NCBI RefSeq assembly: GCF_016545825.1
Contig: NC_052615.1
Span: 32,361,088-32,425,087, forward strand
Source: Eucalyptus grandis
Lineage: Eukaryota > Streptophyta > Magnoliopsida > Myrtales > Myrtaceae
DNA length: 64,000 nt
Direction: 5' to 3'
Shown here: positions 1 through 9,503 of the stretch, in pieces
Position numbering within the stretch: position 1 is the stretch's first letter
Layout of the letters: each line of letters begins with the position of its first letter
Notes under the pieces: generated by a model
Databases searched by the model: none
What the model saw: the letters and a program-made list of their open reading frames with translations, nothing else
What the model was told of the DNA's origin: nothing
Position numbers and translations under genes: made by a program

Positions 1-1064
1 AAATGCACATGCATTCATCTTCAAATAAAATACTTATAAGATCAAAAGGGTAAGGAAATTGAACCAACAAAAGCTACTGCATCTTGGTAATGGTGGACCA
101 CCACACCACCACACCCAGCCAGTCCCTAATACATATGGACTTTTATAGCCTAAATCGTGGAAGTCTGAAGTTCTCACTACCATAACACACACTTACTGAT
201 GATAAGGCAAACAACTGAGCTTTTCCAGACCAGTATTAGCAGTTTTTAACTCAAATTATCCCAATAGTCGCTACCTTTCAAATAAAAAAGAAAGCACACC
301 TTTTCCTTCTCCATGACCTTGTAATGTCACCCTCAAGATAAGGTACAAAAATTAGAGGAGAGAATTGAGATTACAGGTTATTTTTCAACTATCGAGTGCC
401 CAAAGAATCTGGACATCAATATGAATGACTTCTGCCAAACAGATCAAAAAACCACCGCGGTCCATATGAAACCTTGTATGTCATATGCAAATTGCTTGTA
501 ACAATCTTTAATATAGAGGATACTCTGCTAAGTCGATATTACAGTCTATTCATCAAAAATTCTTTGTACATGAAAGGATTAATCAACATAATGTAAAATT
601 GACCTGTTTTGGGGGCAGAGAGCAGAAGCAATGACAGAATATTAAGAAATACTGGCCTGAACGCATTTACATAGGCAACAAGGGGGGCGTTATGATTATA
701 TGTGACTAAGTCTTAAACCTTAAAAAGGTGGAAGAAAATAAAATTTAAGGTCAATGAGTAAGAGAGAGCTCAAGCAGGCAATACCCGTTCTCAATTCAAG
801 AGAATAAAAGGGCCTCATAAACCACTTAATTTCCCATATTGTTAGACTGAAATTCTAAAATGCTGGACAAAGTAATACTGCGAGCTTGACTTTCCACTCC
901 GCAAGTCCTTGAGCGCATGAGAGATGAAGCGCACGAACAATCAAGTATGCCAAAAAGTATAACTAGATACTTAAGTTCCCAAAGAAGCAAACTTAAGGCT
1001 AAATTTTCAAAAGAAAAGTTCATCAGCATGAATCATAGCATATTCATCCAACTTTCATTCTCAC
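1..1064 (-). other. ATG8 intron (partial)
   Basis: AT-rich sequence downstream of the GT donor of ATG8 coding exon 2. I searched by eye for the next conserved ATG8 block (the stretch with the IDKKKYLVPADLTV core) and did not see it on the minus strand. This is therefore read as a long intron running off the window. No other gene is supported here. Confidence 0.55.
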
Positions 1065-1262
1065 CGGAATTCTATCTGGGTACTTCTCCCTTATCCTGGC
1101 AGCCTCCGCCCGCCTCTTCTCTGGGTTTAGAGGACAGATTTATTAATTAACACGTTCAGAATCGAAGCTTTAGCAACAAAATAACCACAAAAGCCAATTG
1201 CTACTCAAGGAAGAGTAAAACGCACCAAGATCATGCTCTTGCTTGAAGTAACTCTTAGCCAT
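1065..1262 (-). CDS. ATG8: ATG8 ubiquitin-like autophagy protein, first two coding exons (gene continues beyond the left edge)
   Basis: ATG8 is conjugated to phosphatidylethanolamine on autophagosome membranes and recruits cargo receptors. Coding exon 1 (1262-1226) starts with MAKSYFKQEHDL and ends at a GT donor. Coding exon 2 (1120-1065) follows an AG acceptor and reads EKRRAEAARIREKYPDRIP before another GT donor. Joined in phase, they give the characteristic ATG8 N-terminus (N-terminal helices and start of the ubiquitin-like fold) with no indel. An AG acceptor at 1268-1269 lies just upstream of the ATG, which implies an intron in the 5' UTR. The remaining two thirds of the roughly 120-residue protein, including the C-terminal glycine, is not visible in 1-1064 and must lie to the left. 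Family assignment is very secure. The isoform is not. Confidence 0.88.
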
Positions 1263-1772
1263 TCGACCTGCTACCATAGCCCCAAAAACATAAGCCAAAA
1301 CTGAGAAAATCGAGCATAACATATGAAAAAGAAGTAGTGATAACAACAACAGAGCCCTTCAATTTATCACCCCATCCCTCCACGCCATAATAGTTCAACT
1401 CAGCAGTACAGTCAAATTCAGGAGGTGAAGCCAGTTTCCTAACCCAAAAGGAAGAAGAACAAAATTGAAAAAAAAAATTAAAAATTAAAAAAGCTCAAAA
1501 CTTTATCTCCTTCTCACGACCCAGAACACAGAATTTACCGACGATCAGACATACAAAGAATTAAAAACACAGAAAAAGGGAAAAGCAACCCAGGATTCTG
1601 CAAATTCAAGCATGAGCACCGTCGAAGTCAAAGCACCAAGATGAACAGCGATCGATTCCCAAGACAAAGACTCGAACTTTACTACGTTCCAACCTCTTGA
1701 GTAATCGAACCGAAGTACAAGTTCGCAAGCGGACGAAGAATCGAGAGGCAAGCTGGAAGCCGATGATCGTAC

Positions 1773-1930
1773 CTTGCTGAGTGACGAAAAAGGGGGCTCG
1801 GTCGAGAGAGAGAAAGAGAGATAAAAAAGAGAGCTTTTTTTGGGGGAGAGAAATCTTGTGAAACCCGTGGGAATCAGTGGGAGAAGATAACGAGGATACG
1901 AGGCAGCCTTTTGGCTTTGTGTATTTCCAG
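1773..1930 (-). promoter_or_regulatory. Probable ATG8 5'-UTR exon and promoter-proximal region
   Basis: On the minus strand a pyrimidine-rich CT leader ends in CAGCAAG followed by GTACG (donor at 1772-1771). It fits a noncoding first exon spliced to the acceptor at 1268-1269, five bases before the ATG8 start codon. The upstream limit, near 1930, is a guess from the change in base composition. Short open frames here are not conserved and are probably untranslated. Confidence 0.45.
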
Positions 1931-3137
1931 TAATTTCCAACTACTCCATTATCAATGCCCATCTTTAATAATAACCCTTTTTTAATCAAGTACAACTTAA
2001 AATTTATATAAAAAAAATAAAAAGTGATGATGATGACGACAAATAACACACCCCTCTACAATAGTCAACCTTCTTCCTTTTCTAAAATGGTTCTTTCTCG
2101 GTTTTCTGTCTTATTTCAAATTATTTTCCGTTTAAGCCCCAGATACGATTTTCGAAACAGGTTTTTCCCTAATCAAATTAGATTGGTATCGCGTTCTTTT
2201 TATGGCCTACCAAATTTAGCAAGATTTCATTCAGAAATATCAAACATATGATTATGTTTTCGACACATCGAATATCAATCAAAATTTATTCCATAAATTA
2301 CTACACCATGGAAAAATTAGAAAAACAACATTTGACCATCAAAGGATGAACAAATGGGTATGAAAATATGTCATAGTCAAGTGTGCTGATTGAACTAAAA
2401 ATTAGGAAAATATTATAAATTTCGAGTTCTACTGGCTTCATTGGTCTTGGCTTGGTACCTACGCATGCCATATGAAAAACAATTTGACACAGGAAACTGA
2501 GACTTTAACCATCGTTTGCGCCATTATGCAATCACTCGATCGTTCGAGACATGTTCGTCGTCCCTGTAATGGAAGTAGCTAGACCTAGCTCTAAGTTTGG
2601 CAATGATGTAAGGTTGACATGATTACTTAAAGTCTCTCCCCGTTGCACAAAAAAGACTATATTAAACTTTGGATTTGCAGCCTTTCAAAAGGTAAAATTG
2701 AGAAATGCCGGGTCATGAATGAGAATATCCTTTTATTCTCAAAACCCTTTTGGAGACCGAGGAGCCCCACCACTCTTCATTACTTGGATGCAAAACTACT
2801 CTGCTGTGGCCAAGATAAGTCTCATTTGGCTTTAAAAAAAGGATAAACTAAAGTAGGCATAATCGATAGCTGGGAACTATTAGATGCCCATCATCAACAT
2901 GACTTGATGTACTCTCATGGGGCTTCTTCAATGACATAGTCTGAAAGTTATGCTCTGTTTTGATCTTTGGTCTCTTGATTTTTGTTAGCTGTTTAGAAGT
3001 TGCAGATTGAGGTCCGATTGCCTGGAGATTAGCTAATTAATTGAGCTAGAGTTGAGTTCTCTTTTGTGGGTGGAAGAGTGATCTGTTTTGCACCATAGTT
3101 TAGCAACCTTCAGTTCTAGTAGCGAGCCAATAGGGAC
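1931..3137. other. Intergenic sequence, no gene recognised
   Basis: AT-rich unique sequence between the ATG8 promoter and the left edge of the segmental duplication. Open frames are short and have no recognisable motif. No terminal repeats or target-site duplications were seen. Confidence 0.5.
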
Positions 3138-4420
3138 AAACATGTCACCAGATCAAGAGCCTGGATCATCAACAGATCATGAGACACTTTGAAGCAGGTG
3201 CTAAGAGTGGCTTCTGTTGGCCCGAGATCTCGTCGCAATAAGTAATTTGAAAACCTTTGCAAAAACATAAAGAACCTTATGAAGAGACCGCCCTCGCGAT
3301 TTACGCTATTTCATTAGCTAGGTTAGCATGTAGGTTGGAAGATCAATGTTGATTTTTTATCCTGATTCTGATGCTACTAGTAATGCTAATTCCTCCTCCT
3401 ATATTAGGGCGCAAATTTAATCTACCAGTTTGGCATTAATGACATTAATCTTAACTTTATGCTCAAGAGTCATCATATTCCTACCTCGATAATATTGCGA
3501 CTATACATCAGCAAGAGATATGCCTTGAGTACATTCGACAGCTCTTTTTGCAATGCTCGTTGATAGGGGTGTAAATGGTTCGGTTCGGTTTGGTTTTTTT
3601 GAAAAACCGAACCGAACCGGACCGTTAGAGAAAATTTCCGAACCGAACCAAATAAGTCCCAAACCGAACCGTTTGGTTCGGTTCGGTTTTTCGGTTTTTA
3701 AATCTTGGGTTTCGGTTTTCGGTTTTCAGTTTTTTTTTTTTTTTGGGACGGCTTACCTTCTATATAAGCTCCTTGAAGCATTGATTGACGTTCTCTCTAG
3801 TTTTTGTGCTATATTCAAGAAACGAACATCTATGTCTTTGAGCTAGATCTCTTCCTTCTTCCTTTGTTACAGCCCTTTCACTCTCCTGAAATTATCACAT
3901 CATGAGAAGCGAGATGACTTCTCTTCGAAGAGAAGTCAAGCAAGAAGAAACCAGGGAGGATAAGAAGCGACGATGAGGACGGGAGCTCGAAATGTTGTGT
4001 GAGAATTCTTTGGAAGGAGGATGGCGTCCCGAGATGTGGTTTCTTTTGTGGGCTTGTCCCAGTTGAGCCTGGAAATGGCTCGAGTTTTGCATTGCTTCCA
4101 ATCTAGTTGGGTTTCAAAAGGAAGCGAAAGCTTCACTTTTGACTTTCTGGGTTTCATGGGAACTGGTTTGGATAAAAAATTGCCCTACTTTTAGCTTTTC
4201 CAATCTTAATTTGTTCCCAAAAGGAATATTTGGTCCTACATGTAGTGTAGCGATTTTAAGTGTTTTTTTTTTACACTAGTGATTCGTAAATATAGCCATA
4301 AGCATATGAAATCGTGATAAAGTATGCTAACAACTTATCTTCTCATCTGAATGTTCTACTATAGTCTTTATACCTCACATCACATTTCACTCAGCAAATA
4401 TACCCATTTAGTCTAGGAAA

Positions 4421-4516
4421 TTGTCCTTCTCCAAGGACAAGAGAATCAAGACCTGTTGAGACTTCAAAAAGATGCCGTGTAGCATCCCCATTGTACAACA
4501 AAAATCGGTGTTGACA
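4421..4516 (-). pseudogene. HEMA: Captured glutamyl-tRNA reductase (HEMA) exon fragment
   Basis: The minus strand reads [19 protein letters not shown] followed by [13 protein letters not shown]. This is the conserved N-terminal catalytic-domain segment of glutamyl-tRNA reductase, the first committed enzyme of tetrapyrrole (chlorophyll, heme) synthesis in plastids. Only about 32 residues are recognisable. The flanking frame is open (4654-4391) but no longer HEMA-like, and the catalytic cysteine region and NADPH domain are absent. It lies wholly inside the hAT-type element, so it is read as transduplicated sequence rather than a gene. The family match is strong by motif; the parent gene is not in the window. 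Confidence 0.8.
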
Positions 4517-4977
4517 AACTATCCACCTTGAGAGCTTCAATGACACTGCATCAATATAAAGGAACATTAATATATTTATAAACCTCAAAGGAGCAACCAT
4601 TTTTACATAAGATGCATAATTATAGATAAATTCCCTCGAAGAAGGCAAGGACACATAACGAGAGACAGATCCGGGCCCAAAACTTTTAGCTACATTAGAA
4701 GCTATCTATGGAAGATGGTAGAATTCAAGTTCGTATAGAAAAGAAATAGGAAAACAGACGAAAAGAGTCAAGAATCTACAATGAGAAGTTGGAACCCTTT
4801 TCCAATTGTCGAACTTGATACTTTTGTGAAAAAGAATAATTGTTTAAGCCAAACACAGATAAAGAGACAAAGGGAAAAAGAAAAACAGATGAAAAGAATC
4901 AGGCGTAAGCTCCTATATTCAAGTTAAAATCTTATGAAGTTATAGGACTTCTTAGTGGATAACACTGCCTAACCTTT

Positions 4978-5160
4978 CACTGTTTGATAATAGTCGGTTT
5001 TATTAACAAGCCCAAAGAGTGAGTTTAAGTCCTGAAGCATCCACAATGTCCTCAAGGCCCCAGAGGCATTAGTTTTCCCCAAAAAAGAAACTATACTGAA
5101 ATCACTCCAACCATGATCATCAATAAATCTAAAAACTACCTTTGCTGAGTTAATTTTCAG
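4978..5160 (-). other. Unidentified open stretch inside the hAT element
   Basis: The minus strand shows an uninterrupted frame of about 55 codons, including FIDDHGWSDFS and RTLWMLQDLNSLFGL, that ends at a stop near 4975. Its composition looks coding-like and it sits between the HEMA fragment and another candidate piece near 5310-5390. It could be part of another captured exon, or chance. I do not recognise the family. Confidence 0.25.
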
Positions 5161-6099
5161 GTTCTACAGGCAATGACAGAGCCACTCCTCAAACAAGTAT
5201 AGTTGATCCCCTAATATTTGCATTGCCAAGCTGCTTTGAGGGGCAAACGGAATAAATAAATAAATAACAGTTTATGCAGTCTGATGATTCAAGAATTAGA
5301 AGGAACTGCCCAAAAGCTGTAAAAATCCACCGCCATCATTAGAACTTCCATCTAAAGCCTGAATTTGCTCATGATGTTCTGTCTATCAAATGTACAAGAG
5401 CCTCTCGTCATCAAACAAAAGTTTCCCTAAACTCTTTAATCTGTGGGGGACTTTAGCACATAAGTCTGCAATAAAGTGGACAGAGCATGAAAGAATCAAG
5501 GCAACATTTTGACGACCGTAATAAACAAAACAAGCAAAACCCAACTGAAGTTTCGCTCAGTAACTCAATTTACAGACACCATACACTACCCTGAAATCAA
5601 TAACGGGAAAAACCAACCCTTTTCGCTTCCCACACTGGAATCGACCAAGCAAGAGATCGACACCGAATGAAACCACAAGCATAGCCAGCATACTCAAATC
5701 CCATAATTCCAAAATCAACTCCCCGCCCAGGGGACAAAAAGCAATTTTTACAAAACGAAAGTAGAGCCCGTTCATCGATCACCCAAATGAATGTCAAGCT
5801 GAACTCCACCCACAAAATTCATCAATCTGACGACCCTCTGACACACCCGATGTGCACGAATTGCACGCGAGAATCACCATCAACCAAGATTCGAGAGAAA
5901 AGCAGTCACCTTTACGAGAGAAAGAGAGAGAGGGGGGGAGGGTTGCGCTGCGGTTTCCCAAGGTAGCAGAAGACGAGGAGGAGGAGATTTTTGTTTGGTC
6001 TTAGCCAAACAATGTGTAAAGTGACGAAGGAGAGACTTTGGCCGCCCCCCAGTTCAAAGCAGAGCGTGCGCCGTCGCAGAAGGAAGAGGGGCTCCGTCC

Positions 6100-6200
6100 C
6101 TCAATCGGTTGCCGTCGCAGTCGCCGTCCCTACTGCCGTCGCCATTGCAGTCGTCGTCCCTGCCGCCGTTGCCGTCCCTGCCACTGTCGCCGTTGCACCT
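6100..6200 (+). repeat. GCCGTC-type triplet/hexamer low-complexity tract
   Basis: GC-rich imperfect repeats of GCCGTCGC/GTCCCTGCC inside the right part of the hAT element. Overlapping open frames here (Ala/Val-rich or Arg-rich) are products of the repeat and are not called as genes. Confidence 0.5.
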
Positions 6201-6489
6201 CCAAGCCGACCAAGAGGAGACACGAGACGAGAGGAGAGGGCTAGAGTCGAGATAGAATAAAACCTAGAGTCGGGACTGACGGGACGGGAGAGAATAAACC
6301 GACCCGATAAAAGAGATTTCGGTTTTTAACGAGAACCGAACCGAAAACCGAACCGAACCGAAAAATCGATTTTTTCGGTTCGGTTCGGTTCTTGACACCC
6401 CTACTCGTTGATACAACTAGTAACCATTCCTTGACCATCATTCATATCGTTACGGGGATGAAAAAAGAAACATGTAAAAACTCCTAGGT

Positions 6490-6739
6490 TGAAAGAAGCT
6501 GAAGATAGCAAGGAGATCACGACTGAAGGAAAGAGTTTTTGTATTTTCTTTTCAGTAGTTTGTAAATGTACATCTCTATGTAGATATAATACAAGGTGTA
6601 TACAATGAATGGAAGTAAATGATCCTACGTATCGATCTAAATCTAAATCTAAATCTATCTTTAATTGATATGTATACAATCGTAATTAGATCAAATCTTC
6701 CATTGAATATCACGAGCAATTGCCGCATATCTTCAAATA
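6490..6739 (-). repeat. 3' LTR of the truncated copia element
   Basis: Direct repeat of 9264-9482. Shared blocks include a GTTTTTGTATTTTC stretch, a short TCTAAA tandem and a TTAGATCAAATCTTCC block. It is preceded, in element sense, by the polypurine tract at about 6740-6760. Confidence 0.75.
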
Positions 6740-7035
6740 CTCCCCCTCAAGTTGGTGGCTTGTAGATTTCCAAGACGCCTAACTTGCTCAATAGATATAC
6801 ATGCTATCTTTGACACAAGGGTTTGGTAAAGATGTCTGGTGGCTATTCTGTCGTCCCAATTCCTCTTGTCTCATTTACACCTTGGATTTTTTTCTCGTGT
6901 AAAGTGACAATCCACTTCTATATGCTCGGTTCCCCCTCGCACTATAGGATTTGCTGCAAGTTTGAGAGCCGCATCATTGTCACAGTATAACTTCGCTGCC
7001 TCTTGCAATTGTACTCTGAGATCTTTAGGTAGACC

Positions 7036-9263
7036 TCATATCCACATTATTTGGCAGGTGGTTTTAGCCATAGCTCGATACTTTGCTTCAGCTAAGGACA
7101 AGGACACAATGGGTTGTTTCTTGGTCTTCCATGAGAGAAGTGATTCTCCCAATTTGATGCAATATCTAGTGACCGATCTTCGACTTATGGGACATGTTGC
7201 ATAGTTTGCATCACAGTACGCAATCATTTCCATGTCACAATTCTTGGATAGGAGTATCCCAAGTCCTGGACACTTCTTTAAATATTTCACGACTTTCAAG
7301 GCAGCATCCAAATGAGATTACTTTAGATTGTGCATGAATTGGCTAAGTGTTTGTACGCATAGGAGATATTAAGCCTAGTCATAGTCAGATATATGAGTTT
7401 CCCAACAAGCTTTTGATAGCCCGATGGATCTCTGAGCATGGGATCATCATTTTGAGATATGCCCTTATCATAATCTATAGTAGTTAACTTAGTGTTCTGT
7501 TCAATGGGAATGACAATTAGCTTGCATTCTGATAGACCTGCTTCTGATATGATCTCCAATATAAACTTCTGCTAACTAAGGAAATCCCTTGGTTAGATCG
7601 GACAATTTCAATCCCAAGGAAATATTTAGGTGCTCCTAAGTCCTTAATGTGGAAAGTGGCATGCAAATATTCCCTAAAACTTTCTATGGCAGCTTTATCA
7701 TTTCCCATAACGAGAATGTCATCGACATATATCATCAAATAAATAGATGACATACCTTTTGTCCGTGTGAATAGAGCATAGTCATGTTTGGACTGCTTGA
7801 AGCCTGCTGTTGCAAGAGCATTCGCAAATTTGGCGTACCATTATCTGGATGATTGTTTTAATCCATAAAGAGATATGCGAATATGACATACTTTATTCTC
7901 CCCCTGTCTCCGTAAGCCTTGAGGAATATCCATATATATCTCTTCGTCTAAATCACCGTGGAGGAAGGCATTGTACACCTCCATTTGATGTAGAGGCTAG
8001 TTATTAATGGCAGCAACAGTTAAGAATGAACGGATTGTGACATATTTGGCTATCGGAGAGAATGTCTCATGATAGTCAAAGCCTTCTCGTTGGGTGAAGC
8101 CCTTGGCTACCAACATTGCCTTGTACCGTTCAAATGGAGCCATCGGCACGATATTTAATCTTGTAGACCCATTTGCACCCAATTGGTTTACAATTAGGTG
8201 GTAGTGAGACAAGATCCCATGTTTAGTTATCAATCAGTGCTTTTAGTTCTGCCTTCATAGCCTATTGCCATCTTGGATCGATAGATGTCTCATCATAACT
8301 AGATAGTTCCTTGTCTTCTGATAGGCGACTAATGCAACATTTATGTTCCTGTGGTAATCTATGAAAGGAAACATAGGATGAGATTATATATTGAATACCT
8401 GTGAATTGTGAGTGGCATAGACATAATCCTTGGTTCAGGTTGGAGGTTGTGTAGTCCGACCAGAGCATCTTGGATGATCGACTCTCGGAGGAGAAGGGAT
8501 TGCCTCACTAGAGGGTGTTAGCGAGATATCCTAGATTTCCTCATCAGCAGTGGGCTCATCTAGTGTGTTCCCCAAAATATTTTCTAAGATCGAATTCTCA
8601 GCCGAAGTTGGTCTTGTTGCTGGAATAAGTGTAGGAATAAAAGGGACATTCCTCGGTTGTGCTAATGGTATGTAATCAGAATTTCAAGGTAATGCTTCAT
8701 CAGATAAGAGGCCACGAGGATTGGAGATTATCCCTGAATCTTCATCTGAAGATGTCTTCTCATAGAAAGGAAAGATGTTCTCATGAAAGATTACATTGTG
8801 ACTTATCAAGAATTCCTTTGTGGAAATCTCAAGAACCCGATACCCCTTTTGTAGGTTGGGATATCCCATAAAAATGCATCGCCGAGCACGGGGACTCAAC
8901 TTGTCTCGAGGTCCTACTGTTGTGACATAACATAGACATTCGAAAACCTTGAGGTGTTGCAGCTCCGGTTTCTTCCCAAATAGTAGTTCAAAAGGCGTTC
9001 GCCTATTGAGTACCCGAGTAGGCATGCGATTTATTAAATAAGCCGCTATGATGACACAATCTCCTCAATAATCTTATGGAATTGATGCTTGAAACTTCAA
9101 AGCACAACTTCCAATAGATGACGATGCTTGTGTTCAGCCACTCCATTTTGTTGTGGTATATAAATGCATGAGCTCTCATGTTGGATGCCATGAGATGAAA
9201 AGAGCGAGGAGCAATCATGGCTGAAGAATTCTCCCCCGTTATCAGTATGGATCCGCTGAATGG
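7036..9263 (-). pseudogene. copia pol remnant: integrase (partial), reverse transcriptase, RNase H
   Basis: In element order: integrase core with HTDNGGEF and QQNGVAEHKHRHLLE (9263-9100); integrase C-terminal region with RTPFELLFGKKP and GYRVLEIST (9025-8684); N-terminal RT with [21 protein letters not shown] (8233-7997); the RT catalytic motif YVDDILV followed by HIKDLGAPKYFLGIEI (7753-7540); and RNase H with YCDANYA and SWKTKKQPIVSLS (7311-7036). Several frameshifts and stops interrupt it, and it cannot encode an active polyprotein. Confidence 0.85.
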
Positions 9264-9482
9264 ATCGTGACTGAAGGAAAGAGTTTTTGTATTTTCTTTT
9301 CAATAGTTTGTAAATGTACAGCCCTCTGTAAATATAATACAAGGTGTATACAATGAATTGAAGTAAATGATCCTATGTATCAATCTAAATCTAAATCTAA
9401 TCTTTAATTGATCTGTATACAATCGTAATTAGATCAAATCTTCCATTGAATATCACGAGCAATCACCGCATATCTTCCAACA
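9264..9482 (-). repeat. 5' LTR remnant of the truncated copia element
   Basis: Matches the 3' LTR but lacks its first roughly 30 bases in plus-strand order, and abuts integrase-coding sequence at 9263. The junction marks an internal deletion. Confidence 0.75.
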
Positions 9483-9503
9483 TAGGCTGGTTCAAGCTTC
9501 CCC

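Larger units (their letters stand above)
3564..6403. mobile_element. Non-autonomous hAT-type transposon carrying captured gene fragments (Pack-hAT)
   Basis: The ends are short inverted repeats: TAGGGGTGT at the left and ACACCCCTA at the right. They are flanked by a perfect 8-bp target-site duplication CTCGTTGA (3556-3563 and 6404-6411), the size produced by hAT transposases. Subterminal regions (3575-3730 and 6310-6392) are packed with GGTTC/CGGTT motifs in inverted orientation, as is common where hAT transposases bind. Length is 2840 bp, with no transposase-like ORF, so it would need a transposase in trans. The paralogous site in copy B (near 43376) is uninterrupted. The interior holds a HEMA fragment (4421-4516), an unidentified open stretch near 4978-5160 and a 5'-UTR-like CT/GA region near 5570-5950. 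Confidence 0.85.
6490..9482 (-). mobile_element. Truncated Ty1/copia LTR retrotransposon
   Basis: A copia element on the minus strand, bounded by TGAAAG at the left and CCAACA at the right, with 5-bp flanks TAGGT (6485-6489) and TAGGC (9483-9487) that differ at one base. The 3' LTR is about 6490-6739, followed by a polypurine tract whose plus-strand form is CTCCCCCTCAAG. The 5' LTR survives as about 9264-9482 and is joined directly to the middle of the integrase core. The primer site, gag, protease and the start of integrase are therefore missing. Copy B has an uninterrupted site near 43750, so insertion post-dates the duplication or was lost there. Confidence 0.85.

Noticed and set aside
826..1150. 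Small ORFs on both strands over 826-1150
   Set aside because: They overlap the ATG8 exon and intron out of frame.
3553..3846. Plus-strand ORF rich in NRTG/PNR motifs
   Set aside because: It is the translation of the hAT subterminal GGTTCGGTT repeats, not a gene.
5991..6260. Val/Ala-rich ORF resembling a repetitive structural protein
   Set aside because: Arises from GCCGTC repeats inside the hAT element. Not conserved and no signal peptide.
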